Shown here: piece by piece, positions 7,508 through 18,423 of the stretch
Layout of the letters: each line of letters begins with the position of its first letter
How positions within the stretch are numbered: position 1 is the first letter of the stretch
Program-made: the position numbers and the translations under genes
Assembly (NCBI GenBank): GCA_013153515.1
Contig: JAADEI010000134.1
Span: 1-49,011, forward strand
DNA length: 49,011 nt
Origin: Chlorobiota bacterium
Lineage (GTDB): Bacteria > Bacteroidota > Bacteroidia > JAADEI01
Direction: 5' to 3'
The notes under the pieces: generated by a model
Told to the model about the DNA's origin: nothing
Databases searched by the model: none
The model's input: the letters and a program-made list of their open reading frames with translations, nothing else

Positions 7508-7854
7508 TCACTTTCTTCTGCTCCTTCCCCTTCACTAAGGAATCTCCAATAAGTTTTACCTTGCATAAATTCTTCTGTAGCCAACAGAGTGGGCTTGGGC
7601 AATTTTTCATATTCAATAGCGATTTTTTCAATTGCTTCTTGCATTTCTTCCGCAACAAATTCCACCCCTCCTGTCACCTTTTCAACTTCTTCCTTATATA
7701 GAGCCAACAGGTCGGCTTGGATTTGGTTTGCTCTGTGTGAAATCACCCTAACACTCTTAAATAGATTGCCTGTCTTCTTCCAAAGCTCAATTATATCTCT
7801 GGTTTGAATGTATGGGTCCGTTTTTAGTTCCTTGAAGTAATAATCTTTTCTCAT
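7504..7854 (-). CDS. rpoZ: DNA-directed RNA polymerase omega subunit, Bacteroidota type
   Basis: A 116-residue protein that matches the Bacteroidota-type omega subunit by position and by the central IELWKKTGNLFKSVRVISHRANQI region. Omega binds the beta-prime C-terminus and helps assemble the polymerase. The C-terminal part (KPTLLATEEFMQGKTYW) is the extension typical of this phylum. It overlaps the bamD stop by 4 bases and coaBC by 4 bases, so translation of the three genes is coupled. Sequence similarity to proteobacterial omega is low, so the assignment rests on neighbourhood as well as sequence. Confidence 0.85.
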   Translation of the reverse strand: MRKDYYFKELKTDPYIQTRDIIELWKKTGNLFKSVRVISHRANQIQADLLALYKEEVEKVTGGVEFVAEEMQEAIEKIAIEYEKLPKPTLLATEEFMQGKTYWRFLSEGEGAEESE

Positions 7855-8678
7855 GATTGCTTATTTAAGCGTTGCTTTGCGTCTTCATAAATTTTCCGTG
7901 CTTCTTTTGCATGTTGGCTATTTTTGAGTAACAGTTCAAATTTATGATAAAGTTCCACAACTTCTTGCAAACGTTCCCTCTGTTTCTCTTCAACACTATT
8001 TATAGCATAAAGATATGCTGACTTAACAATCAGGAAAGCGACATAATCCTTTTCTGGTAGGTCATGCCAATCTTCTAAGGTGTGCATAAGGGCAATCTTA
8101 GCCGATAAATATTCCCCAATCTTATAATATAGTTCTGCATTATAAACGTCTTTTTTCTGCAGACGTCTTCTTAAACTTTTAATATGTTTTAGTGCCTCCT
8201 CTGCATGTTCGTGATCGGGATATAGATTTAAGTATAATTGAAATGCTTCAATTGCCCGCCTTGTATAGGTTTGATCAAGGTTATAAGGCAGTGACATAGA
8301 GTAAAGGGCATAGGCTTTCCAGTAGTAGGCATCTGGAACCAATTCACTTTCTGGGAATCTGCTAATGAACACATGCAGGTGGTAGCCTGCCGAAGCGGGT
8401 TCCCCGATACCGAAGAAGGTCAAGGCATAGTAGTAATAAGCCTTTTCTGCGATAGGATGAGTTCTGTATTCTTCCAGAAGATATTTCAAAGCCTCCTGTG
8501 CCTGCCAGTATTTCTCTTGCCTGTATAGGTTAATGGCGTATTGCAGAATGCTATCTGGCGGCAACTGTTTATATGATTCTTTTTCTTTCTGGGTTGTTTT
8601 TTTTAATGTTGCACATGACCCTGCCAGAAAAAGCATGATTATAGAGAGAACTCCGAACCATCTGGATATTGTAGCCAT
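7851..8678 (-). CDS. bamD: BamD-like outer membrane protein assembly lipoprotein
   Basis: A 275-residue lipoprotein with lipobox LAGSC (Cys about residue 22) and successive TPR units across about residues 45-250 (for example ILQYAINLYRQEKYWQAQEAL and KAYYYYALTFFGIGEPASAG). This is the architecture of BamD/YfiO, which supports beta-barrel insertion by BamA. The position before rpoZ and coaBC is the usual one in Bacteroidota. I chose the ATG at 8678, which gives a normal signal peptide, over an ATG at 8699. Either start overlaps the end of the ribonuclease Z gene (40 or 61 bases). Confidence 0.87.
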   Translation of the reverse strand: MATISRWFGVLSIIMLFLAGSCATLKKTTQKEKESYKQLPPDSILQYAINLYRQEKYWQAQEALKYLLEEYRTHPIAEKAYYYYALTFFGIGEPASAGYHLHVFISRFPESELVPDAYYWKAYALYSMSLPYNLDQTYTRRAIEAFQLYLNLYPDHEHAEEALKHIKSLRRRLQKKDVYNAELYYKIGEYLSAKIALMHTLEDWHDLPEKDYVAFLIVKSAYLYAINSVEEKQRERLQEVVELYHKFELLLKNSQHAKEARKIYEDAKQRLNKQS

Positions 8679-9616
8679 ATTTTGTCTATTTCTAACCACA
8701 CTTTAAGACCTTCCATTGCAAGGAACGTGTTAGGGAACACTTTTCGTGCTTCCATAACCAACTCTTCGGGTTTGGTGTATCTAGACGAGATGTGTCCTAT
8801 AAGTAGTAATTTAACCTGTGCTTGCTTGGCTAATTGAGCTGCCTGGATTGCGGTGCTATGCCCAGTTAAATTGGCTTCTTCACTATGTTCCTCACTGAAC
8901 GTGGCTTCGTGATATAGCACCGTTACTTCCTTTAAATAATCCGCCAATTCAGGGACATATAGGGTATCAGTAATGAAGGCATAGGACCGTGGTGTTCTGT
9001 TAGGCAAAGTGATTTGGGCATTTGGAATGGTTTCTCCTTCGCGAGAGGTGGCGTCATAGCCCATTTTAACTGAATTCAGTTGGTTATACGGAATGTTAAA
9101 TTTTTTCAAAGCCTCTGGGTTTATTTTTCTTGGCGGTAAATTTTCTTTGATTATATATCCCACTGCTGCACTTGTGTGCTTCAATGGAATGCTGAATATA
9201 TCCATTTCTTTGTCTGAGTAGAGCAAATTCTTTTTATCAAGAGGTGCTACATGGGTGTGAACCGGAAAAGATAACGGGATTGTTAACCAATCTTTAAATG
9301 TTGAGAACCATTCAATAGCTTGCGAAGTTGAATATAGGTGAACAGGTCGTTCAACACCATTTAGAGAAAAGGTAAAAAACAATCCGGGCAATCCTAGAAT
9401 ATGGTCTCCATGCACATGCGTTATTAAAATTTTATGAACTGGTGATAAGGAATCATATAGCAATAATTTGTATTGAGTTCCTTCTCCGGAATCCAAAAGG
9501 AGCCGTTGACCTTTGAATAACACTATTTGTGCGGAATGAAACCTATTCAATGCAGGTGTTGCAGACCCACTGCCAAGAATAGTTATGCAAAAATCTTTAT
9601 TTTTTAAGTCCGCCAC
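8639..9616 (-). CDS. rnz: Ribonuclease Z (tRNA 3'-end processing)
   Basis: A 325-residue metallo-beta-lactamase fold enzyme that removes 3' trailers from tRNA precursors. It shows LGSGSATP near the N-terminus, the zinc motif THVHGDH (66-72), YHEATF, and the late LLIGHISSRY segment. Length suits the short bacterial tRNase Z. The tRNA-Trp gene in this window has no encoded CCA, the class of substrate this enzyme processes. It follows the STAS gene by 5 bases and overlaps the bamD gene. The 3' overlap of at least 40 bases means the C-terminal end and the lipoprotein signal peptide share DNA. Confidence 0.94.
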   Translation of the reverse strand: MADLKNKDFCITILGSGSATPALNRFHSAQIVLFKGQRLLLDSGEGTQYKLLLYDSLSPVHKILITHVHGDHILGLPGLFFTFSLNGVERPVHLYSTSQAIEWFSTFKDWLTIPLSFPVHTHVAPLDKKNLLYSDKEMDIFSIPLKHTSAAVGYIIKENLPPRKINPEALKKFNIPYNQLNSVKMGYDATSREGETIPNAQITLPNRTPRSYAFITDTLYVPELADYLKEVTVLYHEATFSEEHSEEANLTGHSTAIQAAQLAKQAQVKLLLIGHISSRYTKPEELVMEARKVFPNTFLAMEGLKVWLEIDKIWLQYPDGSEFSL

Positions 9617-9621
9617 TTTCC

Positions 9622-10059
9622 CTACGAATCTTGAGAGTCAGAAGAGTTGCTATCTCCATCTTGCAGTTCGCCCCTAATTTGAGAAAGAATAAGGTAATCC
9701 ACTGCTTGCTCTTCATCATCCATAATCTCAAAGACCTTATCCAACTCGGACACCTCTATCACCTTCTTTGCCCATCCCCCCAAGCCGAACAGAACTAGGA
9801 CCCCGTCATTATCTCGCGTGAGGCGACGCCCTAATAATAAGGCACTTAATGCAGAGGAATCAATATATTCAACCTTTGACAGGTCAACGGCAATAAACTT
9901 TTTGCCTTCCCTGACCATGTTTGTAAATAGTGCTTTTAGGGCAGGTGCCTGAACAGAGGTGATTTTAGAGAAAGGGATCCTTACAACCGGAAATCCCTTG
10001 ACATCTTCCACAACATATGGTTGATTAATTGGATCCGGTGCTTTGTGATTCTCTCCCAT
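9622..10059 (-). CDS. STAS-domain protein, anti-sigma factor antagonist-like
   Basis: A 145-residue cytoplasmic protein with one STAS domain (about residues 17-125). FIAVDLSKVEYIDSSALSAL (residues 55-74) carries the Asp-Ser-Ser motif whose Ser is phosphorylated in SpoIIAA/RsbV-type antagonists. No kinase (RsbW/SpoIIAB) or phosphatase is nearby. The tail is acidic and Ser-rich. It leads the run rnz, bamD, rpoZ, coaBC, porD, with a TAAATTTG element 15 bases before its start. A role in sigma factor partner switching is possible but unproven; many Bacteroidota STAS proteins lack a known partner. Confidence 0.85.
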   Translation of the reverse strand: MGENHKAPDPINQPYVVEDVKGFPVVRIPFSKITSVQAPALKALFTNMVREGKKFIAVDLSKVEYIDSSALSALLLGRRLTRDNDGVLVLFGLGGWAKKVIEVSELDKVFEIMDDEEQAVDYLILSQIRGELQDGDSNSSDSQDS

Positions 10060-10074
10060 AAAACTCTTTTATTG

Positions 10075-10082
10075 CAAATTTA
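10075..10082 (-). promoter_or_regulatory. Bacteroidota-type -7 element for the STAS/rnz/bamD operon
   Basis: The reverse strand reads TAAATTTG, a perfect TAnnTTTG match, ending 15 bases before the STAS gene start. It lies in the 67-base gap after rpoC, so the downstream genes need not depend on rpoC transcription. Confidence 0.5.
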
Positions 10083-10126
10083 AGACATTGCTTTTAACGT
10101 CAGACCCCCCCCTTAACATCATCAGT

Positions 10127-13100
10127 TTAAGATGTTGCCTTCTTCCCCTTAGCCACTGTGCCTTCGTATTCTTCCCTACTACCGGCAACAATACGTTGAA
10201 ACTCTCTCATGCCTGTTCCGGCAGGGATAAGATGCCCAACTATCACGTTCTCCTTAAGACCTCTAAGTTCATCGCGTCGTGCCTCTATAGCTGCTTGGCT
10301 GAGGACGCGAGTAGTGTCTTGGAATGAAGCGGCGGAGATCCAACTTTTGGTTCCCAACGCTGCTTTTGTAATGCCCAGAACAACTGGTCTACTTGTTGCT
10401 AAGACAACGTCCCTATACTGAATCAAACGCTTATCTTCTCGTTTAAGTCTTGAATTCTCATCTCTGATTTCCCTCAGTGTTACTATCTGTCCCGGTCTGA
10501 ACTTAGTTGAATCGCCGGGATCTTCAATCACTTTCTTGCCATAGAGCTCTTCATTGGCATCCAGGAAATCTATCTTGTCAACGATCTCTCCTTGCAGGAA
10601 TCCAGTATCTCCCGGATCTTCAATTTGAACCTTTCTGAGCATTTGTCTAACTATGACCTCAATGTGTTTCTCGTTAATGTCAACGCCTTGCGACCTATAG
10701 ACCTCCTGAATCTCGTTTACAAGATATTTTTGCAACGCGACGATTCCTTTGATATTGAGGATATCCGAAGGTGCTATATCTCCATCACAAAGTGGCGAAC
10801 CTGCCTCCACGAAATCACCATCATCAACAAGTAAGTATCTGGTTAATGGTACCCAATACACACGCTCTTCCCCCTCCGGACTTTTGACTATAATTTTTCG
10901 TTGTCCCCTTCTGATTTCTCCGAATTTGACATATCCATCAATCTCTGTGAGGATAGCAGGTGTTGCTGGCTGGCGTGCCTCAAACAATTCAGTGACCCTT
11001 GGTAAGCCACCTGTGATGTCGCTGATTCGCCGTCTGTGTCTTGGTATCTTAGCCAATTGATGCCCTGCCTTTACCTCTTCACCATCTTTGACTAATATGT
11101 GAGCACCGACAGGCAGATAATAAGTTTTAATTACATTATCGCTTTTGTCTACTATATGCAACATGGGTAATCGGGACTTGTCTCTGGACTCAATAATAAC
11201 TTTTTCTCTATGTCCAGTGGCTTCATCTACTTCTTCACGATATGTCAATCCCTCAATGATATTTTCAAACCTAACTTTTCCATCCACTTCGGAAATAATA
11301 ACGGCATTGTCTGGGTCCCAGATAAAGAGCTGATCTCCCTTCTTGACTTTCTGACCCTCTTCAACCATCAGTGTTGCACCATAAGGAACATGATTTTTAG
11401 AAAGCACATATCCATCTTCATCTATAATCAGAATTTGCCCCATTCTATTAATGACCACCTTGCTTTCCGTTCCGGTCATTGGGTCCTTATACACAACGAA
11501 TTTGAGGTTTTCAAACTTGATGGTCCCGTTAAATCGGGCTTTCACAGATCTTTCTGCTGCCTTACCGGCTGCAGCACCACCCGTGTGGAATGTTCTGAGT
11601 GTCAACTGTGTTCCGGGCTCACCGATTGATTGAGCTGCCATAATACCTATTGCAGCACCCCTCTGAACCATCTTGTTATAAGCCAGGTCCCTACCATAGC
11701 ACTTGGCACAGACTCCATGTCTTGTTTCACAAGTGAGGATTGACCTAACCCATATTTCCTCAAGTGGAGATTCATCTATCTTCTTCGCAATTTCCTCATC
11801 AATTTCCTGCCCTGCTTTGCATAGCAATTCTCCGGTCTTGGGATGATATATGTCTTCCAATGCTACCCTACCAAGAATCCTATCATACATTGAGACGATC
11901 ACCTGTTCGTTGTCTTTCAAGGCACCAAGCCTGATTCCTCTAATCGTTCCACAATCTTCTTCTGTAACAACCATATCATGAGAGACATCCACGAGTCGTC
12001 TTGTTAGATAACCTGCATCTGCCGTCTTAAGAGCGGTGTCAATAAGTCCTTTTCGGGCTCCGTGAGTTGAAATAAAGTATTCCAGAACGCTAAGTCCTTC
12101 TTTAAGACTTGATAAGATTGGGTTTTCAATAATTTCACTACCTATTCCACGACGAGCCTTACTCATCAATCCACGCAGTCCGACCAACTGTCTGATTTGT
12201 TCTTTTGAACCCCGGGCTCCTGAGTCAAGCATCATAAAGAGGGGGTTAAACCCATCTTGGTCTTTTTGTATCTTGTCATAAATGAGTGATGTTATTTTTT
12301 CAATAACTTTATACCAGACGTCAACGATATTATTATATCGTTCAACATTGGTTAAAAGACCCATATTATAACTTTCCCATATTTGCTCCACTTCTTCAAG
12401 GGCTTCCTGAATTATCCTTTGTTTTTCTTCCGGTTCAATCAAATCACTGAGTTTGAAAGACAGACCACCGCGGGTAGCCATCTTAAAGCCCATCTCCTTA
12501 ATATCGTCAAGGAATTTAGCTGTGATTGGATAATTGGTGTGCTTAATAATGTTTGATATAATTTTCCTAAGGGTGCCTTTCTTGAGTGTTTGATTGATAA
12601 ATGGTATCTTTTCTGGAACTATAGTATTAAAAATGACGCGTCCCACTGTTGTTTCTAAAAACTCATAGTCTTTATCGGTTGGGAAAGGTAATTTATGCTT
12701 GGGCAAGCGAACTTTAATCTTAGCATGCAAATCAACGGCACCTTGTTCATAAGCCATCATAACCTCTTCTGGAGAATTAAATTTCTTACCCTCTCCCTTA
12801 GCATTCGGCTTTGGTTTAGTCAAGTAATATAATCCAAGGACCATGTCTTGAGAAGGCACTGTGATGGGCTTGCCACTCTGAGGATTCAAGATGTTATGAG
12901 TGGAAAGCATTAAGAGTTGTGCTTCTGCGATGGCGGCATTACTCAAAGGAACGTGAACAGCCATTTGGTCGCCGTCAAAGTCGGCGTTATATGGTGTGCA
13001 TACGAGCGGATGTAGTTGAATAGCCTTTCCTTCAATTAGTTTAGGTTGGAACGCCTGTATGGAGAGTCTGTGCAGCGTCGGTGCCCTGTTTAACAGGACT

Positions 13101-14425
13101 GGATGCCCCTTGATAACATTTTCCAATACTTCCCAAACAACTGGATCCTTCTGTCTAATAAGAGCCTTGGCGGCTTTAACTGTAGAGGCAACCTTTCTTT
13201 GCAAGAGCCCTCTAATAATGAACGGTTGAAAGAGTTCTAACGCCATTTCCTTAGGTAGTCCTGTCTCGTGCATTTTCAATTCAGGTCCCACGACGATTAC
13301 AGAACGTCCTGAATAGTCAACACGTTTACCAAGCAAGTTCTGTCTGAAACGACCTTGTTTGCCCTTCAAATTGTCTGTTAGTGACTTAAGAGGTCTGCCG
13401 CTTTCTCCTCTTTGAACGTTTTGTTTCCTTGAGTTATCAAGAAGAGCATCAACAGCCTCTTGAAGCATCCTTTTCTCGTTCCGGATAATAATTTCTGGTG
13501 CCTTTACCTCTTTGAGTTTCTTAAGCCTATTGTTCCTAATAATAACTCTGCGATATAGTTCATTTAGGTCACTACTTGCGAATTTACCGCCTTCCAGAGG
13601 CAAAATAGGTCTTAGGTCAGGCGGAATAACCGGAAGAACTTTAATAACCATCCATTCAGGTCTGTTCTCTATTCGCTCATTGGCTTTCCTAAACGCTTCT
13701 ACAATCTTTAATCTCTTAAGGTGTTCATTTTTACGCGTTGCAGAGGACTCATGTGCGGCTTTATACCTCAATTCATCAGCAAGTGCTTCCAAATCAATAC
13801 GTCTGAGTAGCTCGGCTATCGCCTCACCACCCATCTTGATTATGACTTTATTTGGGTCAGTGTCTGATAATCTATCATTATTCTCTGGAATCCATTCCTT
13901 AAATGCCCTATATTCTTCTTCTGTCAACAATTGCCCCTTAACAATACCCTTTTCTTCTAACACGCCTGGTTGCACAACAACATGTCGTTCATAATAGACA
14001 ATTTGCTCAACTTCTTTGGTATTATATCCCAATAAGAGACCCACTTTATTGGGGGTGGTTCTGAAGAACCATACGTGCACCACGGGAGCCTCAAGGGTGA
14101 TGTGTCCCATTCGCTCCCGTCTAACCCTCTTCTCTGTCACCTCCACGCCACACCTATCACAAACAATGCCTTTATATCTAATTTTCTTATATTTACCACA
14201 GGAACACTCATAATCTTTCACCGGGCCAAATATCCTTTCACAGAAAAGCCCGTCTCTTTCCGGCTTCAAAGTTTTATAGTTAATGGTTTCTGGAAGCTTC
14301 ACTTCGCCATAGGATTGTTCTAATATAAGGTCAGGAGAGGCAAGCCTGATTGTTATAGCAGAAAATTCAGTAGGAATGTCAAACTTTTTCCTTGTGATTC
14401 CTAAATCGTGCATTCTTGGTCTCAT
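10127..14425 (-). CDS. rpoC: DNA-directed RNA polymerase beta-prime subunit
   Basis: The 1432-residue beta-prime subunit. It contains the N-terminal zinc-binding cysteines ([19 protein letters not shown]), the active-site NADFDGD motif that holds the catalytic magnesium, the bridge-helix region with [12 protein letters not shown], and the second zinc site ([11 protein letters not shown]). Length and layout are those of Bacteroidota. The start is preceded by AAAGAGGTGAG, a good Shine-Dalgarno-like sequence. It lies 55 bases after rpoB with no hairpin or TAnnTTTG seen between them, so rpoB and rpoC are probably cotranscribed. Confidence 0.98.
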   Translation of the reverse strand: MRPRMHDLGITRKKFDIPTEFSAITIRLASPDLILEQSYGEVKLPETINYKTLKPERDGLFCERIFGPVKDYECSCGKYKKIRYKGIVCDRCGVEVTEKRVRRERMGHITLEAPVVHVWFFRTTPNKVGLLLGYNTKEVEQIVYYERHVVVQPGVLEEKGIVKGQLLTEEEYRAFKEWIPENNDRLSDTDPNKVIIKMGGEAIAELLRRIDLEALADELRYKAAHESSATRKNEHLKRLKIVEAFRKANERIENRPEWMVIKVLPVIPPDLRPILPLEGGKFASSDLNELYRRVIIRNNRLKKLKEVKAPEIIIRNEKRMLQEAVDALLDNSRKQNVQRGESGRPLKSLTDNLKGKQGRFRQNLLGKRVDYSGRSVIVVGPELKMHETGLPKEMALELFQPFIIRGLLQRKVASTVKAAKALIRQKDPVVWEVLENVIKGHPVLLNRAPTLHRLSIQAFQPKLIEGKAIQLHPLVCTPYNADFDGDQMAVHVPLSNAAIAEAQLLMLSTHNILNPQSGKPITVPSQDMVLGLYYLTKPKPNAKGEGKKFNSPEEVMMAYEQGAVDLHAKIKVRLPKHKLPFPTDKDYEFLETTVGRVIFNTIVPEKIPFINQTLKKGTLRKIISNIIKHTNYPITAKFLDDIKEMGFKMATRGGLSFKLSDLIEPEEKQRIIQEALEEVEQIWESYNMGLLTNVERYNNIVDVWYKVIEKITSLIYDKIQKDQDGFNPLFMMLDSGARGSKEQIRQLVGLRGLMSKARRGIGSEIIENPILSSLKEGLSVLEYFISTHGARKGLIDTALKTADAGYLTRRLVDVSHDMVVTEEDCGTIRGIRLGALKDNEQVIVSMYDRILGRVALEDIYHPKTGELLCKAGQEIDEEIAKKIDESPLEEIWVRSILTCETRHGVCAKCYGRDLAYNKMVQRGAAIGIMAAQSIGEPGTQLTLRTFHTGGAAAGKAAERSVKARFNGTIKFENLKFVVYKDPMTGTESKVVINRMGQILIIDEDGYVLSKNHVPYGATLMVEEGQKVKKGDQLFIWDPDNAVIISEVDGKVRFENIIEGLTYREEVDEATGHREKVIIESRDKSRLPMLHIVDKSDNVIKTYYLPVGAHILVKDGEEVKAGHQLAKIPRHRRRISDITGGLPRVTELFEARQPATPAILTEIDGYVKFGEIRRGQRKIIVKSPEGEERVYWVPLTRYLLVDDGDFVEAGSPLCDGDIAPSDILNIKGIVALQKYLVNEIQEVYRSQGVDINEKHIEVIVRQMLRKVQIEDPGDTGFLQGEIVDKIDFLDANEELYGKKVIEDPGDSTKFRPGQIVTLREIRDENSRLKREDKRLIQYRDVVLATSRPVVLGITKAALGTKSWISAASFQDTTRVLSQAAIEARRDELRGLKENVIVGHLIPAGTGMREFQRIVAGSREEYEGTVAKGKKATS

Positions 14426-14480
14426 CTCTCACCTCTTTTTTGTAGTTTTTAATTAACAGTTTTTAAAAGTTTCCCAAATT

Positions 14481-17400
14481 TTAATCAAACTGTAAGTCAA
14501 GGCACAAGCCTTTCAGTTCATTTACCAGGACCCTGAACGATTCTGGGATTCCTGGCTTAGGTAAATTCTCACCTTTAGAGATTGCCTCATAGGCTTTTGT
14601 GCGTCCCTCCACGTCGTCACTCTTTATAGTTAGCATTTCTTGAAGGCAATAGGCTGCCCCATACGCTTCAAGTGCCCACACCTCCATCTCACCGAGTCGT
14701 TGTCCACCAAACTGTGATCTGCCACCCAATGGTTGTTGAGTAATAAGTGAATATGGTCCTATGGCACGAGCGTGAATCTTATCTTCAACCATATGAATTA
14801 GTTTCATCATATAGATCATACCGACAGTGACTTTTTGTGTGAATCGTTCGCCTGTTTCACCATCATATAGGTAGGTTTCTCCCATTTCTGGCAATCCAGC
14901 TTTCTTGAGGTATTCTTGAATATCCTGTAGGGAGGCACCATCAAAAGAAGAGGTATAGAATCTCACACCCAGTTTATGTGCTGCCCATCCTAAAATGGTT
15001 TCATAAATCTGACCTATGTTCATTCGGGAGGGCACGCCCAATGGGTTGAGCACTATATCCACTGGTGTTCCATCCTCAAGGAATGGCATGTCTTCTTCAG
15101 GGACAATCTTCGCAACTACACCTTTGTTCCCGTGCCTACCAGCCATTTTATCCCCCACTCTTATCTTTCGCTTCTTAGCCACATATACTTTAGCTAATTG
15201 TAGGATGCCGGTTGGGAGTTCATCCCCCACTTTCACGGCATTAATTTTACGTTTACGTTCCCCAATAAGTTCTTGATGCTTCAACTTATAGTTACTCATG
15301 ATCTTTTGTATCAGAGTATTGATCCTTTCATCCTCTGTCCATTCATAAGTGTCAAGCTTTGTAAAATCATCTATTTTCTGTAAGAGTTTTTCTGTTATCT
15401 TCTTGCCTTTAGGGATTAGCTGCTCTCCCGTTATGCTCCTAATATCCTTAGCGGCTTTCTTACCGCCAACCACTTTGACGAGCTTTTGTATCAATTTCTT
15501 CCTAAGCTCCTCCAATTTCTTATCATATTCCCTTCTTATCTTGTCAATAATCTTTTTATCTCGTTCCCTATCATATTCTGATTTCTGCTTTCTTTGATAT
15601 AAGGTTGTTGCGATGACGACGCCGTGCCCGAAGCCACTCTCCGCCTTCAATGATACGTCCTTATACTCACCTGCTTTATCCCCGAATATAGCTCTAAGGA
15701 GTTTTTCTTCTGGACTGGGTTCAGATTCACCCCGTGGCATTATCTTACCTATTAATATATCTCCCTCAGAGATCCTTGTCCCAACTTTGACTATACCGTT
15801 CTCATCAAGATTCTTAATGGCTTCTTCGCTAACATTGGGGATATCATTAGTCAGTTGTTCCGGACCAGCCTTAGTCATTCTGGCGTCTGTATCATATTCT
15901 TCTATATGCACTGACGTGTAGACATCATCTTTAATAAGGCGTTCAGAAATTATAATAGCATCTTCAAAATTATATCCTTTCCATGGCATAAAAGCGACCA
16001 AGAGGTTCTTACCAAGGGCAAGCTCTCCTTTTGCCGTAGCGAAGCCTTCCACAAGGATTTGCCCTTTTTTAACCCTATCTCCTTTCCTAACAATGGGCTT
16101 TAAGTTAATAGTAGTATTTTGATTGGTCCTTTGGAATTTAGGGATCTTATATTTCTTTTTATCGTCGTCAAAAGACACCAGTTTTTCTTCTTCCTCTCGC
16201 TCATATTTTATAATAATTGTGTCGGCATCAACATATTCAACCACCCCATCATCTTCTGCTTTCAATAGTATTCTTGAGTCATGAGCTGCTTTGGCTTCCA
16301 TTCCTGTTCCGACGAGGGGAGGCTCTGGCTTAAGCAATGGGACAGCCTGTCTCTGCATGTTTGATCCCATTAATGCCCTATTAGCGTCATCATGCTCAAT
16401 GAATGGAATTAAGCTAGCGGCAAGTCCTAGGATTTGGTTAGTTGAAACCTCAACATAATCAACTTCTTCCGGTGAAACCCAAATAAAATCACCGTCTTTC
16501 CGAGCCCTTACGCGTTCCTGAACAATCTTTCCTTTCTTATCCAATTTGACCGATGCCTGAGCTATCACCTTCCCTTGCTCATCTTCGGCAGTCAGATATA
16601 TTGGCTCTGTGTTCATTTGAACCACCCCATTCTTAACAGGCAGACAAGGTGTAATGAGAAATCCCATTTTATTAAGGCGGGCATGAACTGCGAGAGTATT
16701 AACAAGCCCAATGTTGGGACCCTCAGGAGTTTCAATAGGGCAAATCCTACCATAATGGCTTGGGTGAACGTCCCGAACCTCAAAACCAGCATTCTCACGA
16801 GTTAAGCCCCCTGGACCAAGGGCAGTTATCCTTCTTTTATGAGTTGTTTCAGACAGTGGGTTTGTTTGGTCTCCAAACTGCGAAAGCTGACCGGTGGCAA
16901 AAAACTGATTTAATACAGAGGTAAGTGCCCGAGTATTAACTATATCTGCAGGAGTAAATACTTCGGAATCACGAACATTCATTTTCTCCCGAATAGTACG
17001 TGCCATTCTGGATAGTCCCCTCGAAAACTCTTCATATAGCTGTTCGGCAACAGTTCTTATTCTTCTGTGAGCAAGGCTATCAACGTCATCCTCCTCGACT
17101 CGTTTGTTATAAAGATCTAACAGCCTTCTAATTATAGCAACAAAGTCTTCTTTTGTCAATACATGCACATCAAGAGGAATATTCAAGCCTAACTTTTTAT
17201 TTATTTTATAGCGTCCCACCTCACCAAGCGAATATCTTTTCTCCGAATACATTATCCGCTCAAATTGTTCTCTTGCAGCTGTTTCGTCCGGTGGCTCAGT
17301 GCCTTTAGTGAGTCTGTAGAGATATTCAAGAGCTTCAATCTCGCTATTAGTGGGGTCCTTATCAAGCGTGTTAAGTATTATGGTATAATCGTAATTATCC

Positions 17401-18320
17401 TTTTTCTTAAAAACTAAAATTTCGTCAATACCTGCTTCCAATAATAGGTCTATAATCTCATCTGTTATTTCGGTTCCTCTCTCAAGAATTCTTTCTCTCC
17501 GTTCAATACTGGTGACTTCACCTGTGTCTTCATCAACAAATTCTTCAATAATAATTTTATCAATGTTTGCGGCAAGTTTTTTGCCTTTAACCTTTTTAAG
17601 AGCTGACTTTTTCACTGGAACGCTTTCCACAATATCAAACAAGCTCAATATGTCCTTATCCGTACCATAACCCATTGCCCGAAGAATGATAGTAGCAGGG
17701 ACTTTCTTCTTACGGTCTATATAGTAATACAAAACTCCTTGATGGTCAGTAGCCATTTCCATCCATGGTCCCTTAAAGGGGATAATCCTCACAGTATATA
17801 TGGTTGTTCCATTAGGGTGAATGCTTGTACTAAATAAAACGCCTGGTGCCCTATGGATCTGTGACACCACAACCCTTTCAACACCATTAATTATAAAAGT
17901 TCCCCTAGAGGTCATATAAGGAACATGTCCAAGATACACTTCCTGCTCAACCGTCTCAAACTCAATATGTTCAGGATCGGTACAGGAAAGCTTTAGTCTT
18001 GCTTTTAATGCGACGGAGTAAGTGAGTCCTCTCTGCCTGCACTCCTCTTCGGTATATTCAGGTGGTTCAATAAAGTAATCAATAAACTCCAAGATAAAAA
18101 TGTCACGTGTGTCAGTGATAGGAAAATTTTCTTTAAAAACTTTATATAAGCCCTGTTCTTTACGCATAGATGGTGGGACATCCACCTGCATAAACTGTTT
18201 GAAAGATTCCAATTGCACTTCCAATAGGTCATGATGGGGCACATAGTGTTTCTCATTAAGAGAAGAACTCACGAAACGAATGACCTTTCCGTTAGATGAA
18301 TCAACAACCTTTGCCGGCAT
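14481..18320 (-). CDS. rpoB: DNA-directed RNA polymerase beta subunit
   Basis: The 1279-residue beta subunit. Conserved regions seen include the rifampicin-binding segment (FGDQTNPLSETTHKRR, then LGPGGLTRENAGFEVRDVH), GRICPIETPEGPNIGL, the GDKMAGRHGNKGV active-centre motif, and the C-terminal GGRSQFGGQRLGEMEVWAL. No insertion or break is seen. The gene is separated from rplL by 208 bases that hold a strong intrinsic terminator and then a TAnnTTTG-like element, so it probably has its own promoter. No Shine-Dalgarno sequence is visible before the ATG. Confidence 0.98.
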   Translation of the reverse strand: MPAKVVDSSNGKVIRFVSSSLNEKHYVPHHDLLEVQLESFKQFMQVDVPPSMRKEQGLYKVFKENFPITDTRDIFILEFIDYFIEPPEYTEEECRQRGLTYSVALKARLKLSCTDPEHIEFETVEQEVYLGHVPYMTSRGTFIINGVERVVVSQIHRAPGVLFSTSIHPNGTTIYTVRIIPFKGPWMEMATDHQGVLYYYIDRKKKVPATIILRAMGYGTDKDILSLFDIVESVPVKKSALKKVKGKKLAANIDKIIIEEFVDEDTGEVTSIERRERILERGTEITDEIIDLLLEAGIDEILVFKKKDNYDYTIILNTLDKDPTNSEIEALEYLYRLTKGTEPPDETAAREQFERIMYSEKRYSLGEVGRYKINKKLGLNIPLDVHVLTKEDFVAIIRRLLDLYNKRVEEDDVDSLAHRRIRTVAEQLYEEFSRGLSRMARTIREKMNVRDSEVFTPADIVNTRALTSVLNQFFATGQLSQFGDQTNPLSETTHKRRITALGPGGLTRENAGFEVRDVHPSHYGRICPIETPEGPNIGLVNTLAVHARLNKMGFLITPCLPVKNGVVQMNTEPIYLTAEDEQGKVIAQASVKLDKKGKIVQERVRARKDGDFIWVSPEEVDYVEVSTNQILGLAASLIPFIEHDDANRALMGSNMQRQAVPLLKPEPPLVGTGMEAKAAHDSRILLKAEDDGVVEYVDADTIIIKYEREEEEKLVSFDDDKKKYKIPKFQRTNQNTTINLKPIVRKGDRVKKGQILVEGFATAKGELALGKNLLVAFMPWKGYNFEDAIIISERLIKDDVYTSVHIEEYDTDARMTKAGPEQLTNDIPNVSEEAIKNLDENGIVKVGTRISEGDILIGKIMPRGESEPSPEEKLLRAIFGDKAGEYKDVSLKAESGFGHGVVIATTLYQRKQKSEYDRERDKKIIDKIRREYDKKLEELRKKLIQKLVKVVGGKKAAKDIRSITGEQLIPKGKKITEKLLQKIDDFTKLDTYEWTEDERINTLIQKIMSNYKLKHQELIGERKRKINAVKVGDELPTGILQLAKVYVAKKRKIRVGDKMAGRHGNKGVVAKIVPEEDMPFLEDGTPVDIVLNPLGVPSRMNIGQIYETILGWAAHKLGVRFYTSSFDGASLQDIQEYLKKAGLPEMGETYLYDGETGERFTQKVTVGMIYMMKLIHMVEDKIHARAIGPYSLITQQPLGGRSQFGGQRLGEMEVWALEAYGAAYCLQEMLTIKSDDVEGRTKAYEAISKGENLPKPGIPESFRVLVNELKGLCLDLQFD

Positions 18321-18341
18321 ACGAAACTTTATTTAACAATC

Positions 18342-18349
18342 CAAAGATT
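18342..18349 (-). promoter_or_regulatory. Candidate -7 element for rpoBC
   Basis: The reverse strand reads AATCTTTG, one mismatch from TAnnTTTG, ending 21 bases before the rpoB ATG. That is the same spacing as the perfect elements before rplL and tuf. It lies downstream of the terminator at 18391-18423. Confidence 0.45.
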
Positions 18350-18390
18350 TCCTGTGTAGAAAGTTCTCACGTTAAATTTTACCCAAAAGC

Positions 18391-18423
18391 AAAAAAGGGG
18401 CAAGGGACAACTCCCCTTACCCC
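18391..18423 (-). terminator. Intrinsic terminator/attenuator between rplL and rpoB
   Basis: On the transcribed strand, GGGGUAAGGG (from 18423 to 18414) pairs with CCCUUGCCCC (18406 to 18397) over ten base pairs including one G-U wobble. The seven-base loop is at 18407-18413 and six U residues follow (18396-18391). This is a textbook Rho-independent terminator located 106 bases after the rplL stop codon and 71 bases before the rpoB ATG. Confidence 0.9.
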
